From Nitrobacter sp051535235 (GTDB taxonomy: Bacteria > Pseudomonadota > Alphaproteobacteria > Rhizobiales > Xanthobacteraceae): a stretch of DNA of 64,000 bases. The first letter of the stretch is position 1, and every line of letters starts with the position of its first letter. Below the pieces are notes generated by a model. It did not search any database. It had not been told where the DNA came from and saw nothing but the letters and a program-made list of their open reading frames with translations. Positions 54,654-63,399 of this stretch are shown here, in pieces. The stretch lies in assembly GCF_051535235.1 (NCBI RefSeq), contig NZ_JBPPLZ010000009.1:55371-119370 (forward strand), written 5' to 3'. The position numbers and the translations under genes were made by a program.

Positions 54654-54979
54654 AGTGCAGCGCGAGTGGACAGGAGGACGACTTCAAAGATCGGCGAGTT
54701 GCTCAATGCTCGACCGTCTGGCTTGCTACTCGGAGAGCACCACGCCGCGCCCGGGGTTCACGGAAAGCTCCTTGGTTCGAGTTCGTTCGAGTCAGCGGGC
54801 GGATGGATAATGGGTGGACCTGCGGTTTGTACAGAGGCCGATGCGGAGTCGCAGCTCCTTGAAGAGGAGGGCCTTAATCAAGCCATTTGTGCAACGGCCT
54901 GTTGCACAATCATGATCAAGTATCTCATCCGCAGTTTAGTTGCCAAGCTCATCCTCTCCGACCATCGACGGCCGATTCG
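54654..54979. promoter_or_regulatory. Island intergenic region with a perfect dyad
   Basis: 326 bp with no convincing gene. A perfect 9-bp inverted repeat (TTGTGCAAC / GTTGCACAA, five-base spacer) lies at 54887-54909. It could be an operator or a terminator-like element for the toxin transcript arriving from the right. Confidence 0.5.
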
Positions 54980-56437
54980 CTAGTATTTTGTTCTCACAAA
55001 TGTTCCGAACGTTCCGAAACATTCGTAGCCCGTCCGGTTGTTCTTGTGTTTGTTCAGCGTCGCGTCATAGCTCTTCTTATTGAAGGTTTTTCCACAAACG
55101 GTGCATTTGAAAACGTAGGTTGGACCGCTTGGCGCCCCGAAACCCGTGCTTCGTGCCGATCGGCGGACAGGCGAGCGCCGAATGGGCGAACGGCCCAGTC
55201 CGAACACACTTCCTGAACCCGAGCTCGCGGTGTGCGGAATGGTCTGGGGGCCAGACGGCGTGAGTTCGATGGGATATCGTGGCGAGAATGACGACTGAGT
55301 GGCGTTCACCCCAAGAATGCTATTGACCAGATAGCTGCGCGGTTGACCGTTGTCCGCTCGCACGGCCATGAGCAACACGTCTCCCGCTTGCGAGCGGCGG
55401 AGCGAATAAGCCTCGATTGCTCTCGTTGCGCGGTTGCCCTGCTTATCGCGATAGTCGATTTCAACGAGGAGACGGTTGGCCGCTGCGAAGCGGATCATCT
55501 CGATATAGTTCTGGCCTCGGCCGCCGGCAGGCAAGCCGACGATGCGCTCGCGGATGAGTGTATCACCGGCGCCGATGGGCATCGCCGCGAGGGGTTGCGG
55601 AAGGGCGCCTTGGAGCCAGGCGAAGATTTCCGGGAGCGCGTCCCAGAAAGTTGCCACGGGTAGCAGCGCAGGAAGCTGGTGTTCCAGCATGTGGCTCCAG
55701 CCGGCCTCAAGATCCGCACGGTGAGGTTCGAGGTCGGCTATGCTCGGAATGCCGATGCCCTTGAATTCGCATTTGGCGCGCAGGACCTCCATGAAGCGCC
55801 GCGGCTCCGGGCGCGCCTCGCCGTTTCGGTACAGATTCACCACGTCATAGAGGTCGCGAGGACGCGTTCGCTCGGCGAGAGCCCGGAATTTTTCGGCGAA
55901 CGCCTCTATGTAGTCGTAGGCCAGGACGTGAATGCCATCCTCTGGAGCGTCGCTATAGGGGTGAAAAATCTGTGCTTGGACGGGCGGCAGAACGACACGC
56001 TCGTCCGCTGTCAGGTCGAGTTTGATCCGCGGAAGACCGTGGGTCGATGAGACAGGCCCTTTGTAGCTGATCTTTCCCTGGCACGAGATCTGTCCGCGCG
56101 GGTTCTGATAGATCTCGAACTCCTGCTTGTCGGCTGGAATCTCGATGCCGGTCTGTTCGTAAATCCACTCGCCGATCTCAGAAAATGCGTTCTTCAGAAA
56201 GTCGGCGTCGAGGTGCTCCGGCTTCGTGAGCGTGAAGTCGAGGTCCTCGGAGAAGCGGTAGGTCTCGAAGAAACACTTCTTCAGGCAGGTGCCGCCTTTG
56301 AACACCCAACTTTCCGCGAGGTCTTCGTGGCTGTAGATGCCCGCGAGCATCCATCCGAGGACATAGTCCTTCTCCACGACGTGTGGCGTGAGGGACGTCT
56401 GCTGAGAGATCGCGAGGATTTCACGCTTATCGATCAT
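54980..56437 (-). CDS. AbiEii-type nucleotidyltransferase toxin with WYL-like and C2HC zinc-finger-like C-terminal domains
   Basis: 485 aa, much longer than usual AbiEii (about 300). Residues 1-235: nucleotidyltransferase with FKGGTCLKK (GGT at 48-50) and catalytic Asp65/Asp67 in RFSEDLDFTL. Residues about 318-400: WYL-like module (EMIRFAAANRLLVEIDYRDKQG). Residues 443-473: zinc-finger-like FKCTVCGKTF...KHKNNRTGYEC (Cys445, Cys448, His464, Cys473). AbiEii toxins transfer nucleotides to tRNA or related targets, causing abortive infection. Start 56437 overlaps the antitoxin stop (ATGA). The longer frame upstream is rejected. Confidence 0.88.
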   Translation of the reverse strand: MIDKREILAISQQTSLTPHVVEKDYVLGWMLAGIYSHEDLAESWVFKGGTCLKKCFFETYRFSEDLDFTLTKPEHLDADFLKNAFSEIGEWIYEQTGIEIPADKQEFEIYQNPRGQISCQGKISYKGPVSSTHGLPRIKLDLTADERVVLPPVQAQIFHPYSDAPEDGIHVLAYDYIEAFAEKFRALAERTRPRDLYDVVNLYRNGEARPEPRRFMEVLRAKCEFKGIGIPSIADLEPHRADLEAGWSHMLEHQLPALLPVATFWDALPEIFAWLQGALPQPLAAMPIGAGDTLIRERIVGLPAGGRGQNYIEMIRFAAANRLLVEIDYRDKQGNRATRAIEAYSLRRSQAGDVLLMAVRADNGQPRSYLVNSILGVNATQSSFSPRYPIELTPSGPQTIPHTASSGSGSVFGLGRSPIRRSPVRRSARSTGFGAPSGPTYVFKCTVCGKTFNKKSYDATLNKHKNNRTGYECFGTFGTFVRTKY

Positions 56438-57243
56438 GTCGTTTCCTCGCGAGCCCAGCGTTGGGGCACGCGCAGCCGCCACTTTGTCACCACGTGCGAT
56501 CCATCCTGGGCAGGGTCGAGCTTCGCATGGCCGCCGCTTAGATGGTGTTCGCAAATGCGGGCGAGCTCAGCACCGTCGGGCAAGCGCTCGGCCAGAAAAC
56601 CGAGGCGCTTAAAGATGGCGCCGTTGCCGAGACGCACCGCGTACTCGATGACCTTCTCGTTGTCGCGATCGTCGCGCCGCAGATAGGCGGCAAGGCAATC
56701 CGCTACATGCTGGATCCCGCCGCCCACCGCGGGGTCGTCCAGCATATCGATAACAGTGCGGTGCACGTCGGAGACAGGCACGCGAGTCTGATGGCGCCAG
56801 ACACTCTTCGTGCCGAAGAGCTTCCGTTCGTCGATGTGCTTCAGCGAGAACAGCGCGCCGTGCCGCTCCTGGCGCTTCTGACGTACGGCCTGAGCCGTCA
56901 TCACCACGATGTCCTTGAAGATTTGCTCTGTGAGATCCCAATGCTCGGCCGCTGTGCGCCCGCCTATATATGCAGGTGCGAAGAGCGCGGGGACGAGCAC
57001 CCAAGGGTCGTCGAGGACGCGATCGGATCCCATCGTGTCGATCGAAGCGGCGACATAGGCTCCCCGACCGACGCGTCTCAGCCAACCCTGCTCGGTCCAG
57101 CGCGAAAGACGCTGGGCCGCCGCGGTCCGATCGAGTTGCAGAGTGGTCGCAACGTCGTCCACGTGGATCACGTCCCCCGCCGCAGATAGGACACGGACTA
57201 GCTGCGCACGACCTTGGGGAAGCCTCGGGGCGGTTTCTTCCAT
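56434..57243 (-). CDS. AbiEi-type antitoxin/repressor
   Basis: 269 aa. N-terminal winged helix (DDVATTLQLDRTAAAQRLSRWTEQGWLRRVGRGAYV) and an AbiEi C-terminal domain (LVPALFAPAYIGGRTAAEHWDL; GALFSLKHIDERKLFGTKSVW; VPVSDVHRTVIDMLDDP). It represses its own operon and counteracts the toxin of the next gene, in a type IV manner. ATG 57243 is chosen; a GTG at 57252 also lies in frame. The -10-like TATGAT is so near that the mRNA may be almost leaderless. Confidence 0.88.
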   Translation of the reverse strand: MEETAPRLPQGRAQLVRVLSAAGDVIHVDDVATTLQLDRTAAAQRLSRWTEQGWLRRVGRGAYVAASIDTMGSDRVLDDPWVLVPALFAPAYIGGRTAAEHWDLTEQIFKDIVVMTAQAVRQKRQERHGALFSLKHIDERKLFGTKSVWRHQTRVPVSDVHRTVIDMLDDPAVGGGIQHVADCLAAYLRRDDRDNEKVIEYAVRLGNGAIFKRLGFLAERLPDGAELARICEHHLSGGHAKLDPAQDGSHVVTKWRLRVPQRWAREETT

Positions 57244-57249
57244 ATGCAA

Positions 57250-57287
57250 CACTTATCATAAAGTGCGAATTCCGGCATATATGATAA
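57250..57287. promoter_or_regulatory. Probable AbiEi operator and promoter
   Basis: An 8-bp perfect inverted repeat TTATCATA (57253-57260) / TATGATAA (57280-57287), plus a CACTT/AAGTG dyad (57250-57265). On the minus strand TATGAT ends 12 bases before the ATG. AbiEi proteins are known to bind inverted repeats in their own promoter. Confidence 0.6.
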
Positions 57288-57469
57288 CAGGTGGTCCCCG
57301 GAGAGTCTATTGCTTCATCATCTCTATTTCACAGAAATCGCTAATTATCGACAATGTGCGAATATGGCTTTCTGCCTTTGTAGGAGGCGGCGAGCTCCGC
57401 TTCACGCCGTCGTCGCGGCCTTCTCCGGCGATAATCCGTCGGGAAGGGCGCCGAGGTCGACTTGAATTG

Positions 57470-57547
57470 CGTTGTTCTGCGTTGTTCTGAATCTTCTTGA
57501 CCCATCGCCCTGCGTCACGTATCTGAGCGGTACAACGCAGAACAACG
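57470..57547. repeat. 16-bp perfect inverted repeat ahead of the GTPase operon
   Basis: CGTTGTTCTGCGTTGT (57470-57485) and ACAACGCAGAACAACG (57532-57547) are exact reverse complements separated by 46 bases. The left arm itself holds two direct GTTGTTCTG units. The right arm touches the GGAG ribosome site of the GTPase gene. Confidence 0.9.
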
Positions 57548-57556
57548 GAGATGCGC

Positions 57557-59827
57557 GTGGAAGATTCGCACTCGGCAACGAAGACACGGTCGGGCCGACC
57601 AGGCTGGAGCGTCATATTCCGGCATCCCCTTCGCCGGGATGCCCGCGGCAAGCCCGGCCTCAAAATTAGGCGGGGTCTGAACACGACCGACGACGCCCAG
57701 GCGGATGAGCTGGTGGGACAGCTCAATGTGCTGTTGGGGGACCAGAGCTGGTGGAGCGCCGATCGTCGCGGCGACGCCGAGCGGGAGTTCGCGCCGCAGA
57801 TCGTCTCGGCATTCTTCGATGGCATCGAAACCGGTCGGGTCGATACCGCGCAATTGCGCGATGCACATATCCCGCTGCCCGGAAAGGATGACGGTTATGC
57901 GCGTGTGCTGCTAGTGGGCACCACGGGCGCGGGCAAGACCACGCTGCTGCGGCACCTGATCGGTTCAAGCCACGAGAATGATCGCTTTCCCTCGACCTCG
58001 ACCGCCAAGACCACGATTTCGGACACCGAGATCGTTACGGCGGAGGGTCCGTTTACGGCCGCCGTCACCTTCATGTCGGAGTTCGAAGTTCGCGCTCATA
58101 TCGATGAGTGTATCGAGGGTGCCTGTCTCGCCGCCACGGAGGGCCAGCCGGATGTGAAGGTAGCGGCAGCGCTACTGACGCATCGCGAGCAGCGCTTCCG
58201 TCTGTCTTATCTGCTTGGAGAGTGGGACAGCGATTCAGAGGCCGATGACGATGAGGACTTCTCGTTCGACACGATCGTGCCGGCGACCGGTGTTCCCGAG
58301 GAAGAGGACAGCGTCACGGACGCGGAGCGGCGGAGCAACAGCGAACGTCTGAAAGCTTATGTAAGCCGCGTTCGCGCGCTTGCCGGTGAGATCAACAAGC
58401 AGAATGCCGCCGACCTTGGGCTTCTTTCCGAGCAGAAATCTCCCGATGACAAGGTTGCATGGCTGGAGTTCTACAGCGACCGGCTCTTTGAAAGCGAAGA
58501 GTTTGCCCGGCTCGCGCTCGACATTCGCGATGAGATCGAAGGCAGATTCGAGTTGCTGGATGCGGGATCGCTCGAACGCTCCGCGACCGGCTGGCCGGTC
58601 ATCTGGACGTTCGAAAGCGCGGACAGGGACGCCTTCCTGCGTCAGGTTCGCTGGTTTTCGAGCAACCATTTCCGGCAATTCGGCCGACTCCTCACGCCGC
58701 TCGTGGACGGCATTCGCGTGCGAGGCCCATTCCGTCCCGCGCCTAAGGAACTTCATGTTGCGGATAAGCTCATATTGCTCGATGGACAGGGCCTCGGCCA
58801 CACGGCCGAGTCCGTTTCCAGCATTTCCACGCGGGTGACTAAACGCTTCTCCGAAGTCGACCTGATCATTCTTGTCGATAGCTCGCAGCAACCGATGCAG
58901 GCGGCTCCGCTCGCACTGCTCCGCGCTGCGGGTAGCGCCGGCTATGCGGATAAGATCGCGCTCGCTTTCTCGCATTTCGATCAAGTGAAGGGCGACAATC
59001 TCCAGACGACCGGCCAAAAGCGCGCCCACGTCATGGCGAGCGTCGGCAATGCCGTAGCGGGGCTGCGTCAGTTGCTTGGCGCGCCCGTGGCTGCGGCGCT
59101 GGAGCGGCGGCTGGAAGAGCGCGTCTTTATGTTCGGTGCGCTCGACCGTGAGATTGGGGACATCCCCGGTGGCGTCCTCAAGGAGATGCGTCGGCTTCTC
59201 GTGTTGCTGCAATCGGCGGCCGAACCGGAGGCTTCTGCGGAAGCCGCGCCCATCTATGCAATCGGCGGCCTGGAGCTCGCCCTGCGCGACGCCGTCGAAA
59301 GCTTCCTGCGTCCGTGGGAAGCCCGGCTTGGCCTCATTTACCGCGACGGCATCAGGACGGAGCACTGGACGCGCATCAAGGCGCTTTCGCGCCGCTTCGC
59401 GAATGCCTGGAGCGATGAGTACGACAATCTGCGGCCCGCGAGCGATTTGATCGGCAGGCTGCAAGAAGAAATCTCGCGGTGGCTCGACAGCCCGGCTGGC
59501 TGGACGCGCGTGCCGACAGACGAGGGCGAGAGAATGGCGGCACTCAACCCCGTTCGGAGCGGCGTGTTCAACGCCCTCCACGAGCTGGCGAAGGCGCGGC
59601 TTGCGGACCAGCACCGCAGCGACTGGATGAACGCCTATAGCTATTCCGGCTACGGCTCCGGTTCTCGGCGCGCGGGTGAAATCCGCCGCATCTACGAGGA
59701 TACGGCGCCGCCGATCAGTTCGGCGATGAAGCCGCAGGCGCGGGCCTTCCTGACGGAGATTGTCGGCATCGTGAAATCCGCGGTGGAGAAATCGGGAGGG
59801 CATTTCGAAGTGACGAAGGCCGCATAA
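57557..59827 (+). CDS. Large GTPase-like P-loop protein of a candidate defence operon
   Basis: 756 aa, no named family recognised. G1/Walker A GTTGAGKTT at about 121-129; a T-rich stretch STSTAKTTISDTE just after could be switch I (G2). G3 DGQG at 409-412 in LILLDGQGLGH; G4-like SHFD at 472-475. About 280 residues, including an acidic patch (DSDSEADDDEDFSFD), are inserted between G2 and G3, unusual for a GTPase. The first 60 residues are basic (VIFRHPLRRDARGKPGLKIRRGL). GTG 57557 fits the GGAG site; ATG 57551 is too near it. Cytosolic; function inferred only from context. Confidence 0.85.
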   Translation: MEDSHSATKTRSGRPGWSVIFRHPLRRDARGKPGLKIRRGLNTTDDAQADELVGQLNVLLGDQSWWSADRRGDAEREFAPQIVSAFFDGIETGRVDTAQLRDAHIPLPGKDDGYARVLLVGTTGAGKTTLLRHLIGSSHENDRFPSTSTAKTTISDTEIVTAEGPFTAAVTFMSEFEVRAHIDECIEGACLAATEGQPDVKVAAALLTHREQRFRLSYLLGEWDSDSEADDDEDFSFDTIVPATGVPEEEDSVTDAERRSNSERLKAYVSRVRALAGEINKQNAADLGLLSEQKSPDDKVAWLEFYSDRLFESEEFARLALDIRDEIEGRFELLDAGSLERSATGWPVIWTFESADRDAFLRQVRWFSSNHFRQFGRLLTPLVDGIRVRGPFRPAPKELHVADKLILLDGQGLGHTAESVSSISTRVTKRFSEVDLIILVDSSQQPMQAAPLALLRAAGSAGYADKIALAFSHFDQVKGDNLQTTGQKRAHVMASVGNAVAGLRQLLGAPVAAALERRLEERVFMFGALDREIGDIPGGVLKEMRRLLVLLQSAAEPEASAEAAPIYAIGGLELALRDAVESFLRPWEARLGLIYRDGIRTEHWTRIKALSRRFANAWSDEYDNLRPASDLIGRLQEEISRWLDSPAGWTRVPTDEGERMAALNPVRSGVFNALHELAKARLADQHRSDWMNAYSYSGYGSGSRRAGEIRRIYEDTAPPISSAMKPQARAFLTEIVGIVKSAVEKSGGHFEVTKAA

Positions 59828-59955
59828 GAGGCCGAAGCCGCAGCACGTTCACAGGTCCGGCGGCGGTTGTGCATCGCCGGACCGACCAATTTCCGGTATA
59901 GGGCCGGTAACATCATAATAGCCGCTTCGGGCGGCCGGAGTTCTGGAGGGGACGT

Positions 59956-60156
59956 ATGGAGAGCGCAGAAGAGGAGCCGCAGGATAATCTTGCGCGGCTG
60001 AAATCACACCTGAAGGCGGGCAGTCTTGCCGAAAGGCTCGTCTCGGCCCGCATCGACGCAGGGGCGTCGGATTCCCGTTCCAATATCCGCAAGGTTCTGA
60101 CCGACCGCATCGAAGAGCTGAGACGCGCCCATGACGTGCCGGCTCAGCAAGCTTGA
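59956..60156 (+). CDS. Small acidic/helical protein between GTPase and ABC ATPase
   Basis: 66 aa: ESAEEEPQDNLARLKSHLKAGSL, then SRSNIRKVLTDRIEELRRAHDV, all helical and charged. The ribosome site GGAGGGG is strong, which supports translation. It overlaps the following gene by 26 bases. Occupies the slot of the small middle component of ABC-three-component systems; homology could not be judged from sequence alone. Confidence 0.75.
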   Translation: MESAEEEPQDNLARLKSHLKAGSLAERLVSARIDAGASDSRSNIRKVLTDRIEELRRAHDVPAQQA

Positions 60157-62644
60157 AATCCAGGGCTTCCGCGCGTTCGGCCGCGCGGTCCAGACCCTCG
60201 ACCTGCCGTCCCTGCTGGCCGCAATCTGCGGGCCAAACAGCCAGGGCAAAACGAGCCTCGCGGAAGCCGTCGAATTCCTGCTGACGGGGCAGATCGTCCG
60301 CCGGGCGCTGATGGCGAGTAGCCAGGACGAGTTCGCCGACGCGCTGCGCAACGCACACTTGCCGGCAAGCACGCAGGTCTTCGTGCAGGCAACCATCGCG
60401 GATTCGAGCGGTGCGCCGCGTATCGTGAAGCGTGTTCTCAAGGCGGATTACAGCAAGAAGCAGGAATGCGAGACGGTTCTCACCATCGACGGGAAGCCGG
60501 CTAACGAAGCGGCTCTTGCAGCGCTGGGCATCGTGCTGTCGCAGCCGCCGCTGCGCGCGCCGGTGCTCGCGCAGCATACGCTCGGCTACGTGTTCTCGGC
60601 GCGGCCGCAGGATCGCGCGAGCTATTTCAAGGCGCTGCTCGAAGTCACCGATCTTGAGGAATTCCGCAACCAGGTATCTGCGCTCGGCAACGAGATAGCA
60701 GCGCCAGCCAGCCCCCTGATTGAAAAGCTCGAGGCGGCTGCCGGCATCGCGGGCGCGGGCCGGCTCATGAAGCCCCTTCTTGCGAAGGTGCCGACACCGG
60801 CGGAAATAGCGGCCGCGCTTGCCGGCTGCGCGAAAGAGTTGATCGCGGCAGCCGGGGAGGCCCCGCCCGTCGATGCCGATGCGCTGTTCGCGCGGCTCGG
60901 TGTGCTTCTGAGCGAAAGGCGGGCGAAAACCTTTGCCCTGAAAGGCTTCGACCGCAAACCGCTTGCGCCGTGGTCAGGAGCGACCGCCGCGCAGCAAGAT
61001 GCGCTTACAGTCTATGTCGCAGAACGCGATAAGGTAGACGAAGAGACGCGGCGGCTCGTCGGCCTATTCCGCGAGGCGCTGGCGTTGCCCGCGGTCGAGA
61101 GCGCGCACGCCGATATCGACTGCCCTCTCTGCGGATCGGAAGCAGCGCTGACCGCCGCCCGCATAGCCCATATCCGGGGCCGCGTTGCCGACACTGAGAG
61201 CTTCCAACAGGCGCAGAAAGACGCGGCCGAGGCCCTGACGCAGATGCAGGCGCTTGTCAAAAGCGCCGTTGACGGCGTGATCGACGCGTTGCCACTTCTT
61301 ATCACCCATCCCTCGCGCTCCCGCAGGGCGCGGGGCATTCGCGTCGCGCGCATCCATGCCCTGCTCGGCGCGGAGGCAAAGCCGCAGGTGGAGCTTTGGC
61401 TTTCCTGCCTGCGGCGGCTGGTCCGCGCGCGGACGCGCGTGGTTTTGGCCTCGAATCGGCTAACCGGACTCGTCAGCGGCGCCATCGAGAAGCCGGAGTC
61501 GCTGGATGACCCCGATTTGATCCGGGACGGCTTCACTGCGCTCGCCGCGGCCCGCGACGCGTTTGCGGCCGTGCTGGTCCCCTACGATCCCGCCGAGAAG
61601 GCCGTGAGCGACGCCTTGCGCGAAGTGGTGGACGCGCAGAGCGAGACGACCGGCTGGCAGGAACTGATCGACCTTGCGGGCGATCGGGAGAAACTGCGCG
61701 CCGCGCTAATCGACCGTTCCGCGCATGAACAGGCGGCAAAGGAGCTCACCCAGGCGCTGAAGCAGATCGACAAGGGCAAAGAGGCTGTCCTCGAAGAGAA
61801 GTTCGGCGACCTCAGCGACGGCGTGCAGACGTGGTGGGATTTACTGCGTCCGGACGAGCTCAGCTTCTTTTCAGGCGTACGGCCGCGCCCCGGTGCGCGC
61901 CGCACCATCGACTTCAAGGCGGGCCTGTCCGCGAACCTCGACCGCAGCGAGCCGAAGTTGCGCGACGTCATCGCTGTGTTCAGCCAGTCGCAACTGCATT
62001 GCCTTGGCCTCGCGCTTTTCCTCGCGCGGGCGGTGAAGGAGAATTCTGGCTTCGTCGTGCTCGACGATCCCATCCTCTCGAGCGACGAGGATTACCGCGC
62101 CTTCTTCAATTCAAGCGTGCTTGAAGAGCTGCTGAAGCGCGGCATGCAGGTGATCGTGCTGACGCAGGACCAGCGCACCTGGAAAGATCTCGGCGAACGC
62201 TACCTGCACCAGAACATCACGCTCTTTCAGATCGCGCTGCAAAGCCCGGGCAACGGATCGACCGTCACCAACACCGCGGACGATCTCGGTATGGCCATCG
62301 ATCGGGCCGACAAGCTGGTGCGAAGCAATCATCCCGACATGCTCAAGCAGGGCGGCAGCGTCATCCGCGACGCCGCCGAACGCTTTTGCAAGGAAATGCT
62401 GGTGCGGGACCGGCGCGCGACGGGCGCCGCCGCCGCTTCGCTCAGCGATTACACCAACAGAAACCTCGGCCAGCTCTGCCCGCTGGTCGAGCCGCTGCTG
62501 AAGCATGACGCATCGCATCCGGGCAAGTTGCGCACGATCGGCGGCACGGTCAATCCGGCAAACCATGATGACGCCGTGCCGGCAGCCGGAGCGCTCAAGG
62601 TCGCGCTCGGCGACCTACGATTTCTCAAGAAGGAATATCTCTGA
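60131..62644 (+). CDS. Rad50/LmuB-like ABC ATPase with CPLCG motif
   Basis: 837 aa. Walker A GPNSQGKTS (34-42) after LSKLEIQGFRAFG, typical for RecF/Rad50-type proteins. A Cys pair CPLCG at 331-335, like a zinc hook, sits in a helical middle region. Signature FSQSQLHCLGLALFLARA (from 617) and Walker B FVVLDDPI (641-648) with D-loop SSDE. After about 700 comes an extra helical domain (ERFCKEML; GTVNPANHDD). Such SMC-like ATPases sense DNA or ends in defence systems. Overlaps the 66-aa gene, so coupled in translation. Confidence 0.9.
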   Translation: MTCRLSKLEIQGFRAFGRAVQTLDLPSLLAAICGPNSQGKTSLAEAVEFLLTGQIVRRALMASSQDEFADALRNAHLPASTQVFVQATIADSSGAPRIVKRVLKADYSKKQECETVLTIDGKPANEAALAALGIVLSQPPLRAPVLAQHTLGYVFSARPQDRASYFKALLEVTDLEEFRNQVSALGNEIAAPASPLIEKLEAAAGIAGAGRLMKPLLAKVPTPAEIAAALAGCAKELIAAAGEAPPVDADALFARLGVLLSERRAKTFALKGFDRKPLAPWSGATAAQQDALTVYVAERDKVDEETRRLVGLFREALALPAVESAHADIDCPLCGSEAALTAARIAHIRGRVADTESFQQAQKDAAEALTQMQALVKSAVDGVIDALPLLITHPSRSRRARGIRVARIHALLGAEAKPQVELWLSCLRRLVRARTRVVLASNRLTGLVSGAIEKPESLDDPDLIRDGFTALAAARDAFAAVLVPYDPAEKAVSDALREVVDAQSETTGWQELIDLAGDREKLRAALIDRSAHEQAAKELTQALKQIDKGKEAVLEEKFGDLSDGVQTWWDLLRPDELSFFSGVRPRPGARRTIDFKAGLSANLDRSEPKLRDVIAVFSQSQLHCLGLALFLARAVKENSGFVVLDDPILSSDEDYRAFFNSSVLEELLKRGMQVIVLTQDQRTWKDLGERYLHQNITLFQIALQSPGNGSTVTNTADDLGMAIDRADKLVRSNHPDMLKQGGSVIRDAAERFCKEMLVRDRRATGAAAASLSDYTNRNLGQLCPLVEPLLKHDASHPGKLRTIGGTVNPANHDDAVPAAGALKVALGDLRFLKKEYL

Positions 62645-62744
62645 GGGGTGAGCACCGTCATGGAGATCACCGGTTTTCGGGCGAAGCAGTTCACCACCTA
62701 CATATGCTGATGGCCCGACCGGCCTGGCGCGCGAGGGAAGAGAA

Positions 62745-63389
62745 ATGGCCGTCTCGTTGAGCTTCGTCAAAAAGATTGCGCCAAAATCAATTGATGCGAT
62801 GGCCATCGCGGAAGTGGTCGATCGGGTTGAGACCTTGAACCAAGGCATTGCCAAGTTCTGGTCAAAGAGTGATGGCTGGGCTCCCGTCGCCGCTGCCGGC
62901 CTGCTCGGAAAATCGCGCCTCGATTGGCAGGCCTCATTGTCAGGATCGCTTAGGCTCTGGATGCGGGAGCCGCCTAACGCGCTCACACCGGCGGAACTCA
63001 TACTGGCTTGGGCCAATCTGGGAAGCCTCGTCGAAGGCACGATCAAGACGCTTCTGTCCGTCTGGTACGAGACCTACAAGGCCGACATCGACAATCTCAA
63101 GAAGGCGAATGCCTTCGACCACGCAAAGCAGACGTCACACGCGCCGGACGGACTGGCCCTGGAGAAGCTGCGCAATTATTGCAAAATAAAAGGGCTGCTT
63201 GGCGCCGAAGGCGACGCGCTTGTCGAACTTGTACAGCAACGTCGAAACGCGATTCACGCGTTCAAAGACCGACCGATTGGTGACGGGGTCGAATTTCAGA
63301 AGGCTGTGCGCAGTTATCTCGCACTTCTGCGGGCGATCAACGGCAGACTTCCATATCCGGACGAGATGTATGAGCCGCGTGAGCATTAG
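62745..63389 (+). CDS. Helical protein with HEPN-like Rx4H motif
   Basis: 214 aa, mostly helical. RRNAIH (Arg166-x4-His171) in LVELVQQRRNAIHAFKDR matches the RNase motif of HEPN domains, preceded by a helix-rich region (LGSLVEGTIKTLLSVWYE; LEKLRNYCKIKGLL). If right, it is an RNase or a binding partner in an abortive response. Own ribosome site (GGAAGAG); 100 bases after the ATPase gene. Confidence 0.75.
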   Translation: MAVSLSFVKKIAPKSIDAMAIAEVVDRVETLNQGIAKFWSKSDGWAPVAAAGLLGKSRLDWQASLSGSLRLWMREPPNALTPAELILAWANLGSLVEGTIKTLLSVWYETYKADIDNLKKANAFDHAKQTSHAPDGLALEKLRNYCKIKGLLGAEGDALVELVQQRRNAIHAFKDRPIGDGVEFQKAVRSYLALLRAINGRLPYPDEMYEPREH

Positions 63390-63399
63390 GTGAAGCCTC

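Noticed and set aside
57307..57825. 172-aa minus-strand frame ahead of the GTPase gene
   Set aside because: Runs through the 16-bp inverted repeat and into the GTPase gene, with no recognisable domain and no ribosome site.
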